DNA of 64,000 bases from contig NC_092565.1 in assembly GCF_037975245.1 (NCBI RefSeq), positions 1,434,499 through 1,498,498 on the forward strand. Reading direction: 5' to 3'. The notes under the pieces were generated by a model. That model had not been told where the DNA came from. It saw only the letters and a program-made list of their open reading frames with translations, and did not search any database. How positions within the stretch are numbered: position 1 is the stretch's first letter; every line of letters starts with the position of its first letter. Source of the stretch: Apostichopus japonicus (Eukaryota > Echinodermata > Holothuroidea > Aspidochirotida > Stichopodidae). Shown here in pieces: positions 38,535 to 49,394 of this stretch. A program made the translations under genes and the position numbers.

Positions 38535-40380
38535 AAGAGAAAGAGACTTAGAAATGGAGGTTAGAGATCTACTTGTATAGTACCAGCATTCATTGCTGCT
38601 TGGCGTGGTCTTAGAAATGGAGGTTAGAGATCTACTTGTAGTGTACCAGCATTCATTGCTGCTTGACATGGTCTTAGAAATGGAGGTTAGAGATCTACTT
38701 GTATTATACCAGCATTCATTGCTGCTTGGCATGCTCTTAGAAATGGAGGTTAGAGATCTACTTGTATAGTACCAGCATTCATTGCTGCTTGATGTGTTCT
38801 TAGAAATGGAGGTTAGAGATCTACTTGTATTATACCAGCATTCATTGCTGCTTGGCGTGCTCTTAGAAATGGAGGTTAGAGATCTACTTGTAGTGTACCA
38901 GCATTCATTGCTGCTTGGCTTGGCGTGCTCTTAGAAATGGAGGTTAGAAATCTACTTGTATTGTATCAGCATTCATTGCTGCTTGGCCTGCTCTTAGAAA
39001 TGGAGGTTAGAGATCTACTTGTATTGTACCAGCATTCATTGCTGCTTGGCGTGGTCTTAGAAATGGAGGTTAGAGATCTACTTGTATTGTACCAGCATTC
39101 ATTGCTGCTTGGCGTGGTCTTAGAAATGGAGGTTAGAGATCTACTTGTATTATATCAGCATTCATTGCTGCTTGGCGTGGTCTTAGAAATGGAGGTTGGA
39201 GATCTACTTGTATTGTACCAGCATTCATTGCTGCTTGGCATGGTCTTAGAAATGGAGGTTGGAGATCTACTTGTATTGTACCATTATTCATTGCTGCTTG
39301 GCGTGCTCTTAGAAATGGAGGTTAGAGATCTACTTGTATAGTACCAGCATTCATTGCTGCTTGATGTGTTCTTAGAAATGGAGGTTAGAGATCTACTTGT
39401 ATTATACCAGCATTCATTGCTGCTTGGCGTGGTCTTAGAAATGGAGGTTAGAGATCTACTTGTATTGTACCAGCATTCATTGCTGCTTGGCGTGGTCTTA
39501 GAAATGGAGGTTAGAGATCTACTTGTATTATATCAGCATTCATTGCTGCTTGGCGTGGTCTTAGAAATGGAGGTTAGAGATCTACTTGTATTGTACCAGC
39601 ATTCATTGCTGCTTGGCGTGGTCTTAGAAATGGAGGTTAGAAATCTACTTGTATTGTACCAGCATTCATTGCTGCTTGATGTGTTCTTAGAAATGGAGGT
39701 TAGAGATCTACTTGTATTGTACCAGTATTCATTGCTGCTTGGCATGCTCTTAGAAATGGAGGTTAGAGATCTACTTGTATTGTACCAGCATTCATTGCTG
39801 CTTGATGTGTTCTTAGAAATGGAGGTTAGAGATCTACTTGTATTATACCAGTATTCATTGCTGCTTGGCGTGCTCTTAGAAATGGAGGTTAGAGATCTAC
39901 TTGTATTGTACCAGCATTCATTGCTGCTTGATGTGTTCTTAGAAATGGTGGTTAGAGATCTACTTGTATTGTACCAGTATTCATTGCTGCTTGGCATGCT
40001 CTTAGAAATGGAGGTTAGAGATCTACTTGTATTATACCAGCATTCATTGCTGCTTGGCATGCTCTTAGAAATGGAGGTTAGAGATCTACTTGTATAGTAC
40101 CAGCATTCATTGCTGCTTGATGTGTTCTTAGAAATGGAGGTTAGAGATCTACTTGTATTATACCAGCATTCATTGCTGCTTGGCGTGGTCTTAGAAATGG
40201 AGGTTAGAGATCTACTTGTATTGTACCAGCATTCATTGCTGCTTGGCGTGGTCTTAGAAATGGAGGTTAGAGATCTACTTGTATTGTACCAGTATTCATT
40301 GCTGCTTGGCGTGCTCTTAGAAATGGAGGTTAGAGATCTACTTGTATTGTACCAGCATTCATTGCTGCTTGACGTGCTCT
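38535..40380 (-). repeat. 63-bp minisatellite (about 29 copies) derived from the last exon of MORN4
   Basis: A 63-bp unit (CTTAGAAATGGAGGTTAGAG, ATCTACTTGTATTGTACCAG, CATTCATTGCTGCTTGGCGT plus 3 bases on the plus strand) repeats about 29 times with a few substitutions. One 5-base duplication (CTTGGCTTGGC, near 38915) breaks the phase. The copy nearest 40380 is the MORN4 coding end itself: on the minus strand it encodes the residues from about R131 to the stop at 40330-40332 plus a few UTR bases. The rest lies downstream of the stop codon, so transcripts may carry it as 3' UTR. Long ORFs on both strands (up to 247 codons) arise because 63 is divisible by three. Confidence 0.95.
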
Positions 40381-40484
40381 TTCTACAGCATCAGTTGACC
40401 TTGTCCTTTCTACTAATCGAGTTCCTTCAAAGATGCCCTCTCTTCTTGGTAGTCCATGTTGACCATCAGGAAAAGTGATGAGAC
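40330..40484 (-). CDS. MORN4: MORN4 exon 4 (terminal coding exon)
   Basis: The acceptor is CCCATTCTAAG, weaker in pyrimidines than the others. The exon encodes GLITFPDGQHGLPRREGIFE, GTRLVERTRSTDAVERAR, QAAMNAGTIQVDL and TAA. The last 16 or so codons and the stop lie within the first copy of the 63-bp array. All other copies lie past the stop. Confidence 0.92.
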
Positions 40485-43400
40485 CTTAGAATGGGATAAA
40501 AATTGGTGAACACATTATATTGAAGATAAATTCAATTGATCTGAAACTGAATTCATTCAACTGCATCTATAAGAGCCATAACCAACATGAGGGCAACATA
40601 TGGAGCATCTCATAGCAAATATCATTCCAATATGAACAGTTGATTATGGCCTACAGAATGGCTGGTTTAAACCCTTTGTTCCCACCTTAGGTACTTTCCT
40701 ACAAAGTATTTTGGCCAAGTTGTTGTAAGATTTGTTTTCAACAAATTGCACAGAAACATTTGACCATGTGACCTTTGAGCTCAATTTACCAGTGTGGCCA
40801 GATATTTTTATACTATTTGACAAAGACATACCCGTTAGACCTATGAGCTTGGAAGGTATTCAATGTTTGCCCTTAGAGTAAAACAAAAATCACTTTGTAC
40901 TTTATTTAACCTTATACTGTATTTATGAGCATTTCTTCTGAAGTTGTAGAAGACACAAGTTCCCTGCATAGGGCATTTTCTACCAATTTTGAAGAATGTT
41001 GGCTAAGCAATCAAAAGATTTTTAGCACAAATTTGCATGAAAGTTATACATTTGACCAAATGACCTCAGTAACAACGGTAAACACAAACAGACATCTTGA
41101 CATACTACTGTGCATACCCACAGTACCTGAGCAGGAACAGTAGCAAGAAATTACTTTTGGCTTGATTTCATGTTTGACCTCTAAACTATTGTTCTGAAGG
41201 TTTCATAATCTGACAAAGTTCATTAAATATGGCATCTCCCCACCAAGTTTGAGGTATATTGGTCGACCTTGTTATTTGTTAACTATATTACCCATTGAGT
41301 GTGCCTTGAAATAAAGGAAAATGTTAACTGTATTGCAATCTGTAGATGTTTGGCTTGACTTTGCCATATCCAGACAACTACGGCATACATGTGTAATATC
41401 TATACAACGATAGTACATCAAGGGACTGGCTAGCTAGCCCCTCGGTTGTACTGTAAGCAGAGGAAAAAGGACTGAATTCACAATAGTACATCATCTAGAG
41501 ACTGGCTAGCTAGCCTCTCATATCTATTACACCTGTTAAGGTTGCAAGACAATTATTATCTTTCCCCTCGGAATAAAAGCAAACATCCCTTTGACTACCA
41601 TAGACTGACTTCCTCTTGGAGCAATGTACATCAGAGGAAATAGATTGTCATCTTCAGGTTCCAGCTTCATTTGTGAAGCAAACCTATTGTGATACACAAA
41701 ACTACTTTGTGTTTCCATAGTATTACAAAGAATAATTTACAATTGGTGACTAGGACTACTGACCTGCTCTACAACTTGAATTTCTAGCTATTGTCTTTAT
41801 CAAGACAGCTTCCAGTGATGGTTTTGAAAGCAAGGGCAAGACTAAGTTAAAAAATTCCCAAAGACATCAACCGATTTAACAATTTTGTCTGATTCTTTAG
41901 CACTTCTATAACTTTAAATGCATTTCAGGTAATACACAATGCATGCATTATAACTCAGAATTGAACTATGTGACGATTAGTTCAGAACCTTTCATTGCGT
42001 TAAACTCAAATAATTGTACATAATTCTGTGTACATCCAGTTGAACTTTTAAAGTTGATATAGATATATAAAGGACTTATCATTCTCACCTTCTGCATAGT
42101 TCCATTAGTTTAAATTGCTCAACCTACATGGTTGGTACTTTTACTTCTTTGTAAAACAATTAGGCAACATAAGCTGACAATGTTGTATTCTACATATTTT
42201 CTTATACTTCATAAAAACTTGAACTTGTCTTAAATTCACAATGGGATCTTGCAATACTGAAGACCTTCATAATATATTCAAGTATGACATATGTTTTGAA
42301 ACAAAGCCTAAGTTATTCCATCAGGGCAGGCTTCAAAAAGTGCATAAAAAACGAGTTTAGTTGCACATATTTAGTACCAAGGTTGTTGGTTGGAAGTTGT
42401 AGAGGGATGTCCTGTGAACATTTTTCGTGGTATGTTGGATGATTGGAGAAGACGTTGTTATTTTACAAGTAAGCAATAAACAAATGGGTCACTCTAATAC
42501 AGTGTACGACAATTACAATAGCAGTTCATTGTCACAGCAACATGAGAACATTTAAATGCTCTTGCACTTATTAGAGCCAAGATGTTTTCGTTGACAGTTA
42601 TAGAGGGATGTCCTGAGATTATCTTAGGATTTTTTGGATGCTTGGAGAGATGCTTGGAGTGAAAACAACAAATGACATCAAGTCTGTGAAGTGTGGGCTA
42701 AATTGAAAATCAGCAAAGATTATGCACAGCAACATGATATAAGTTTTTAAAAGTTACTATTAATCCTATTTTGAACCAAGGTTTGTTGGAAGGGTGTGGT
42801 AAAGAATTGTCCAACGAATACTGGAAGAGTTCATGGTTGCTTACACAGGTGATACTTTTAAGAGTAAACAAACATATATGACGTCACTGTAATAATTAAA
42901 ACTCCTGTGACACTTTGTCACAGCTACATGGAAATGACATAATTTGAAACATGAACAAATTGCTGCATTGGAGTCCTAACAACGCAAAGCGGACTAAATG
43001 AGTTCGTCTTAAAAGGCTGTTTACTCTTAACATCACTTCCCGAACCATTCAACATGGAGAATTGTAATTAGCATATGAAAACACACCAGAATATGTGGTC
43101 AAACCTTGGTACTAAATATGTGCAACAACAGTGAACGATATCTCGCCTGCCCCAATGGACTACTTCTTGTAGGTAAAAACATCAAAACTGCCTGGTTAGA
43201 CTTGGGACAAAAGTTTGAGCTCTACGTACCTTTTCCACTAACTTTCCCTTGTTTAAATTCCCCTTCAAAAGTCATGCCGTGAGCACCTTTGAAAATACCA
43301 TACCCTTCAAACTTTCCACCTGAAAACTGTCCTTCAAATCTGTGTTTAAAAAGAACAAGAAAAAATTGCATTGAAGAGACAACCAATTACTTTATTGACC

Positions 43401-46400
43401 AACCAATTAGTGCTGTGCCGTTTACACGTTTAAACGTGTAAACGAACGAAACATCGTTTAAATGTTTAATAAACGTTTAAACGAAACTATGAAATCAACT
43501 GAAAATTAAATTATTGGCAAAAATCACGTATCAATTCCCGTGTTTATTTTGTCTACTACGCGAAATAACAACACAACTTACGATCAGTCGAATCATAAAC
43601 CGCTAACGTAATCCTACTTTTGTCCCCCCCCCTCCGATGTATCCGGCGATATGAATGGCTTAAACTTGAACGCTGTTATCCTTTTGTGAAAACTTCCTGA
43701 TTCGCTGCACAAGTGTACTTTATATCGAGCCGACAGCGGCGGCGCAGATAATCCAGTCAATGCATGTTCAATCGAAATGATTACAATCCCTGTCCATCAC
43801 GTTGAACTCTCCGACCAGACAATACCGGGTCGAATACTCGACTTGGTAATAGTTATTCAAATACATGATCAAAGGAAATGTATCGATTGGAGATTGTAAA
43901 AAAAAAACTCTGAAAATCAGTTGAGAAATTACCAATTGTGTACGAAAAGGAAGTTTGGTCCTTTCAAATTTTACGAAAGATCCAGCAAAACACTTTCGAA
44001 AAATTTACGCGAAACTGGCATATCGTGCTAAATGCAACTAATGTCATGTAAACAAGGCTCTAGTACACCCATTTATGAATAAACCGTAAGACCACATCTG
44101 GTGTTAAGCGGGGGGAAAAGAAAGTATTTTCTAGAATTTCCAAAAATACGTACAAAATAATGTCCTACCATAGTTAAGTGTATAGCAAATAGCCTACCCA
44201 CCTCGTCTGTTACGGATCTCACGTAACTACAAAAACACAACTAATTGTATTTTGCGAACTTGACGTTTTCTACAAGAACATGGAAATAAATGTTTAGCAT
44301 TAGTTAATCATGCCGTGTGGCCTAAAACATATTTTATTACAAGGTTTACTTTCATAAAGATGGCCATAGCTTGATATCTTGTGCTGCGTGTATGAACTGT
44401 GCCTCGTGTATCATGGGGAATACTCCATGAAACCTTTCTTGGAAACGTGCCAAAAATGTTAACAAACAGGTGTTAGACAGGGGATGAGCGCACAGTTGTT
44501 TGGAAAGGTACCTGGGAAAATTCTGAGCACATGTACAGTATCCTACCGCAGTATTTAAGTTGGGTTAAACCGTACTGCAGTTGTAAACTGATGTACGTTT
44601 AGTGCGCGCTATTCATTGTTAGGCAGTCTAGAAATGGGGCTTTGCCGAACGTTTCTTGTTTCATAATATCGGAGGTTCTGTAAGTTAAACTTTTTAAAGA
44701 TTGTAAGACAGATTAAATCTCTTTTCATTTTATAACATAATATAGCTACTCTAACTTGTCATTTAAAATTTTTCATCAGCTTCGTGACAATTTAAATTAA
44801 AAAAGTTGTCAGTATTTTGCATCCTCAACTGCGAATTTTTTTATCGCCACACACGCAAAAATTTCCTTTTCCTTTTCCGGGGTCTTCGCCCCACCAGGGC
44901 CCTAGGGCGGTCCCCTGGACCCCACGCCTTTATGCTCGCACGCTAAGCGTGCTCGGCGTTTTCTCGCGATTTCGCGAACGTTTAAACGTTTAAACGAACG
45001 AAAAATCGGGCGTTTAAACGTTTAGGTCTTTAAACGAAAACTCACAGCCCTACAACCAATTACTACATTGTAATTCATGATGGGATACAAGGACCCACTA
45101 TGACATTCACCAAAGCAGTACTTAGTTATTAAGTAGCCAAGTAAAAAAAAAACTTTCCATATTTTGGCTCCTGGCAACCACAAATGACTGAACTCCTCCA
45201 ACTACTGCAGCAATGCTGCATAATCTCAAGTTTTGTACAGTGTAAGGGACATTCTTAACATGGCTTTACAAAACTGCTGGAAACTTTTGAACCATAGTTG
45301 AAAACCACATTGGCATAGCACTTTGCAAGTCAAGGTATACACTTTAAACTTGGTGATATGTTGTGTATGCATTTGGCAACAGCATAATGATAATTTTGTT
45401 ATGGCATTTTTGGGTCGATACCATGTCCACCCCCTCAGAATCGGCTGAAATTGATATGGTGTCTTGCCACATGTCTCAAAGGATAAAATTGAGAAAAAAA
45501 AACTTTTTAATACTTTTTGGTTGCTAGGATACGGCCCCGCCTAGCAACATAATCCAGATTGCATTTTAAGAGCCTTAAATTTGTGTCAAGTTTGGAGGCA
45601 TCTTTTGCAAAAATGTAAAGTATTTTATGTCTGATATTGCAGATATTGTGGAAATCATGTGACCAGTCTTCACATTTAGCTAATTTTGGGGAGAATTTAC
45701 AGTCTCAATTTTTCGTAATGTTCAAGTAATTAAAATGGCAGAAAATGAGATAGGGACCTTTTCTGGCCCTACGTTGAATGTGCTCTATATTCACAAGCAA
45801 AGGCATGTTTGAGTTTTAATTTGCATAGGATCCTTGTCCAGTGGTAGTTGTACGGAAAAATGCCAAAAAAAAGTCAGGCGGGTTGTACGTTTTACAAACA
45901 GCACCCTCAAATTTAACTTTACAACAAATTTTACGAGCCTACGGAACATTCCAAAGGTCCAAAGGCCCAATGGACGATTAATCTAACGAATACATGTAGA
46001 CCTATACTCTATCATTGCAATGTAACACCCTCAGGTTTATTAAACACTGATTGGTCGATTTCCTGGCCCTGGTTTCTCATCATCCAAAACAAATAGTATA
46101 CAGTATGCCATACACGGCCATAGTATATACCGCCATGCCACAATAATAAAGTTTCAAGTACCTATGTTGCAAGAGCTGAAGTAGTACAGATAAAGCAAAG
46201 TTGTTGCGGATGAATACCATTAACATTCGGATCCACAAACCATGTATGAAGTTCATCCAGGCTTTTCTTTTTAAGTCATAATGTTTAGGAGGTTTCAGAC
46301 TTTCATCTCTGTAGATTTCAAATAACCCTTGACTTCCACAGAAAAGTGAAAACACTATGGTTCTTGTGCTCTAAAAGGTCAATTCACATACCAAGACTTC

Positions 46401-49120
46401 TATGCAGTTAATCCACTCAATAGTTTTCTAATTATTGGGTATAAAAGGTTTTAAGATCCAAATTACTCTCAGTAAGACCTCAATAGAATTGTTACTAACT
46501 TTGAGCCATTCAGGAAAGGCTAAAACACCAACATCACTGAAGAGACCATTTTCAAATCCACCTTTATATTTGAATTGTTACTAACTTTGAGCCATCAGGG
46601 AAGGCTAAAACATCAACATCACTGAAGAGACCATTTTCAAATCCACCTTTATATTGAATTGTTACTAACTTTGAGCCATCAGGTAAGGCTAAAACACCAA
46701 CATCAATGAAGAGACCATTTTCAAATCCACCTGTATATTTGAATTGTTACTAACTTTGAGCCATCAGGGAAGGCTAAAACATCAACATCACTGAAGGGAC
46801 CATTTTCAAATCCACCTGTATATTTGAATTGTTACTAACTTTGAGCCATCAGGGAAGGCTAAAACACCAACATCAATGAAGAGACCATTTTCAAATCCAC
46901 CTGTATATTTGAATTGTTACTAACTTTGAGCCATCAGGGAAGGCTAAAACACCAACACCACTGAAGAGACCATTTTCAAATCCACCTGTATATTTGAATT
47001 GTTACTAACTTTGAGCCATCAGGGAAGGCTAAAACACCAACACCACTGAAGAGACCGTTTTCAAATCCACCTGTATACTTGGTACCATCAGTCATAGTAA
47101 GCTCTCCCAGACCCTGCTTCTTTCCTGCAATGGAAGGGAGCAAGAAAGCTTTTATAAATACTTTTTATTGCTTCACCATAACAGAAAGTCATACATGTGG
47201 CAATAGTTTTATGGTGAATTAGCAAGATGGTAAGATCAGTCTTTGATCAGTTTAGATTGACAGCAAGAGAGAGCAACACATGGTTTCTTTAATATCAAGC
47301 TCCACTGTCTAAACCTAGTGACAACATAGAGCGACACACATGGTTTCTTTAATATCAAGCTCCACTGTCTAACCCTAGTGACAACATAGAGCAACACATG
47401 GTTTCTTTAATATCAAGCTCCACTGTCTAAACCTAGTGACAACATAGAGCAACACATGGTTTCTTTAATATCAAGCTCCACTGTCTAAACCTAGTGACAA
47501 AATAGAGCAACACATGGTTTCTTTAATATCAAGCTCCACTGTCTAAACCTAGTGACAAAATAGAGCAACACATGGTTTCTTTAATATCAAGCTTCACTGT
47601 CTAAACCTAGTGACAAAATAGAGCAACACATGGTTTCTTTAATATCAAGCTTCACAGTCTAAACCTAGTGACAAAATAGAAGATGACAAAGAAGCTATCT
47701 TTACAGGGTTTGGTTTCTTCCGGAAGAAACAGGTTTCCTCCGGAAGAATGGAAGAAACTGGAAATAACTGGTTTCTTCCAGTTTCTTGCATAAGAAACTG
47801 GAAGAGACCACTTATGTATCTGAAAACAATGAAAATTAATTAGGCATCATGAAGATTGTATATAAAGGTTTCTTTAAACTTTAAAGTCTATCTCTATTTC
47901 AATGTTTTCAAGTCTTATAGATTACAATTATTACTTAGTGGCACTTTAAAGTCCATCTCTGTAAACAATATCTGTCAAAGTTTTAATCTATACCTATACA
48001 GTAGGTCTATTTTCTTTGCTTTAGTACACCTTTGGAAACCCCTTTTATATGCAATTTCTTGCTTCCCTTCCCATGAGTTGATAGGTGGTTTTTGCAAACC
48101 TATGCCGTGATACAACTATCATTTACAAAAGACAGCTTCCTCTCCCAACCCAACTCACTGCCTTCCCTCATCACACTCCATAGAAGAAACTCATCTCTTT
48201 GGAATGAGCATGTCTAAGGAAATTATGTAAGGCCTAAGAACCTACAATTACACAGAACTGGACCAGCTGCAAGGGCTTAATCCTGGACATACAAAATGAA
48301 ATGCATTGAAACTTTATGTTTATTTGGAAAGAAGATTATCTTCTGGCTCTAAGCAGGAAGTTGTGGCAGTAGCTCTATGCACCAAGACTTATTGTGGTTT
48401 ATTAGATAATTTATTGACAGTTGTATCTGTGCTCTGAGTTACCCTATGGCTCGAAAATTTAAGAACTAAACAGTACAGATCTGTACTGTTTAGTTCTTAG
48501 ATTTTACATTAATCTTTCAGTACACAAAACAATTATGTTTTTACTTACACAGACATAATGACATTTTCACTTATTTAGGTTTCTTCCCAGTTTAGTGGAA
48601 GAAATCTGTTTCTTACATCTGGAGAAAACCATGGTATTTTCCACCATGCAAGAAACTTGCAAACAATGTATCTTGAGCATATGTACATCTTTTGCATGTA
48701 GGCCAATGCCTATCTACACTTGAAGACATACTTTTAAAATGTTCATACCCAACTTTGTCAAAATCAAGTCTGGATATACTGTATTTCAAAGTTTCTATTA
48801 GTAATACAGTAACCTGTCAATGTACATCAAGCCTAATACTGTGCAGTACTTACTAGTTTGGGTTAGACAGTGTGTGAGAAAGAAATGGCTTTGCACAGCT
48901 CTCATATTTCAACTGGAATGAAAGGATATCTTCAATTTGTTAGTCTGGCAAGTTGTATTGACATGTATACATGGATATGGCAAAACAGAAAAATCACTAA
49001 TTGTACTAAATATCTACTACTTGAAGCTGATACTTCATTTATAAGTTCCATATACTCACCCTCCACCCAATCACCTCTGTACTCCTCTCCATCCTGGTAG
49101 GTAAATACTGCTCTGGACAT
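40330..49120 (-). CDS. MORN4: MORN repeat-containing protein 4 (retinophilin) orthologue, complete, 4 exons
   Basis: Joining 49120-49060, 47124-47010, 43339-43230 and 40484-40330 on the minus strand gives 441 bases: 146 residues plus stop, the length I recall for human MORN4. Every junction has GT-AG ends and phases match (1, 2, 1). Four MORN repeats run from residues 14-36, 37-59, 60-82 and 83-103 (YRGDWVEGKKQGLGEL, YTGGFENGLFSGVGVLAFPDG split in two pieces by its own G-x-G steps, FEGQFSGGKFEGYG, FEGEFKQGKVSGKG). The C-terminal tail has HGLPRREGIFEG and a basic/acidic stretch, as in MORN4. In animals MORN4 binds the tail of class III myosins in photoreceptor and actin-protrusion settings; that role is known for the family, not shown here. 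Oddities: two exons have seeded minisatellites, and introns hold a hAT-type element and other repeats. Confidence 0.93.
40485..42359. other. MORN4 intron 3, proximal part
   Basis: Non-coding by the gene model. A short duplicated phrase, ACTGGCTAGCTAGCC, occurs near 41425 and 41500. A 60-codon minus-strand ORF at 41536-41718 has no supporting features. Confidence 0.65.
42360..43126. mobile_element. 767-bp element with perfect 25-bp terminal inverted repeats, in MORN4 intron 3
   Basis: The 25 bases at 42360-42384 (starting GTTGCACATATTTAGTACC) are the exact reverse complement of 43102-43126. Between them are about three diverged units sharing TAGAGGGATGTCCTG and GTCACAGCAACATG phrases. No target duplication was found. 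It may be a foldback or MITE-like element, or a simple inverted duplication. Confidence 0.65.
43230..43339 (-). CDS. MORN4: MORN4 exon 3
   Basis: The acceptor is a pyrimidine-rich tract ending TTTAAACACAG. The 110-base exon encodes FEGQFSGGKFEGYGIF, then KGAHGMTFEGEFKQGKVSGK: MORN repeat 3 and the first part of repeat 4. The donor is G|GTACGT at 43230/43229. The HGMTFEGEF segment corresponds to the DNMTFEGEF segment of vertebrate MORN4. Confidence 0.93.
43409..45053. mobile_element. Non-autonomous hAT-type element (1645 bp) in MORN4 intron 2, TSD AACCAATT
   Basis: AACCAATT flanks it at 43401-43408 and 45054-45061. The ends AGTGCTGTG and CACAGCCCTAC are inverted repeats typical of hAT elements. 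Just inside both ends are clusters of CGTTTAAACG-type motifs in inverted arrangement (43427-43485 and 44976-45043). No transposase ORF was seen. An internal core (about 44150-44960) is shared with the element at 50134-51688. Confidence 0.9.
45062..46485. other. MORN4 intron 2, part between the hAT-type element and the 85-bp array
   Basis: No exon supported. A 91-codon minus-strand ORF (46080-46355) has no recognisable domain and is not needed by the gene model, which splices cleanly across it. Confidence 0.6.
46486..47095 (-). repeat. 85-bp tandem array (7 copies) derived from MORN4 exon 2 and its donor site
   Basis: Plus-strand copies begin with GTTACTAACTTTGAGCCAT at 46491, 46577, 46661, 46746, 46831, 46916 and 47001. 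Each carries, on the minus strand, the code for YTGGFENGLFS-x-VGVLAFPDGSK and the GTTAGTAAC donor. The residue x is glycine or aspartate. The copy at 47001-47095 belongs to the functional exon. The other six lie in intron 2. Because 85 is not divisible by three, a read-through would shift frame at each copy. Confidence 0.95.
47010..47124 (-). CDS. MORN4: MORN4 exon 2
   Basis: The acceptor TTTCCATTGCAG-type site ends at 47125 (preceding bases CCATTGCAG). The exon encodes KKQGLGELTMTDGTKYTGG, then FENGLFSGVGVLAFPDGS, completing MORN repeat 1 and all of repeat 2. The donor is AAA|GTTAGT at 47010/47009, phase 2. The exon's 3' part is the gene-side copy of the 85-bp tandem array; this copy alone has the upstream KKQGLGELTMTDG segment and an authentic acceptor. 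Confidence 0.9.
47272..47679. repeat. 58-bp minisatellite (7 copies) in MORN4 intron 1
   Basis: AGCAACACATGGTTTCTTTA, ATATCAAGCTCCACTGTC and TAAACCTAGTGACAACATAG repeat with starts near 47273, 47331, 47391, 47449, 47507, 47565 and 47623. The second copy has a 2-base insertion. Confidence 0.95.
47713..47730. other. 18-bp perfect palindrome in a TTC/GAA-rich stretch
   Basis: GTTTCTTCCGGAAGAAAC is self-complementary. It begins a run of TTCC/GGAA and GAAACTGG/CCAGTTTC inverted phrases up to about 47810. The pattern resembles clustered TTC-GAA steps, but no function can be assigned. Confidence 0.6.
48460..48499. other. 40-bp perfect palindrome in MORN4 intron 1
   Basis: The left arm (48460-48479, starting TAAGAACTAAACAGTACAGA) is the exact reverse complement of the right arm (48480-48499), with no spacer. 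The centre is AGATCT. It could extrude a cruciform or, in RNA, form a 20-bp hairpin with a tight loop. Confidence 0.95.
49060..49120 (-). CDS. MORN4: MORN4 exon 1 (coding part)
   Basis: The start codon is ATG at 49120-49118 (context ACAATGTCC), giving MSRAVFTYQDGEEYRGDWVE then a split glycine codon. An in-frame ATG 11 codons upstream (49153) would add MKLNYILYRGT, which has no counterpart in the family, so the downstream start is preferred. The donor is G|GTGAGT at 49060/49059. Confidence 0.92.
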
Positions 49121-49394
49121 TGTACCACGATATAATATATAGTTCAGCTTCAAGGTCTAGCACAAAAAGAAACAACAGTAGAAGGAAAAAATAAATTACT
49201 TCCTTCTTCAAGTACTTTCATAGCCTTTTGTTTTATTAATTCAACTGATTTCTAAGCACCTTGTATACTCAAGTGCCTAAGGTATAATTAAAGAGGTCAC
49301 AAATCTGAACAACATTTATCCCAAAAGTGGGGAGTAAAGTTTAACAGTTCAAATTGAACACTAGATAGTGGTTTTCAACCCAGACTCTTTGGAA

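Noticed and set aside
38517-40478. Long ORFs of 71-247 codons on both strands
   Set aside because: The 63-bp period keeps any open frame open. The real coding part is only the MORN4 terminal exon at one end.
41536-41718. 60-codon minus-strand ORF in MORN4 intron 3
   Set aside because: No domain, no splice context and not needed by the gene model.
46080-46355. 91-codon minus-strand ORF as an extra MORN4 exon
   Set aside because: It has no MORN motif, and exons 2 and 3 join in phase without it.
46486-47000. Extra MORN-coding exons in intron 2
   Set aside because: The copies are spaced by only about 24 bp beyond the exon-like part, too short for introns, and an 85-bp unit shifts frame if read through. 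The four-exon model already gives a full-length protein.
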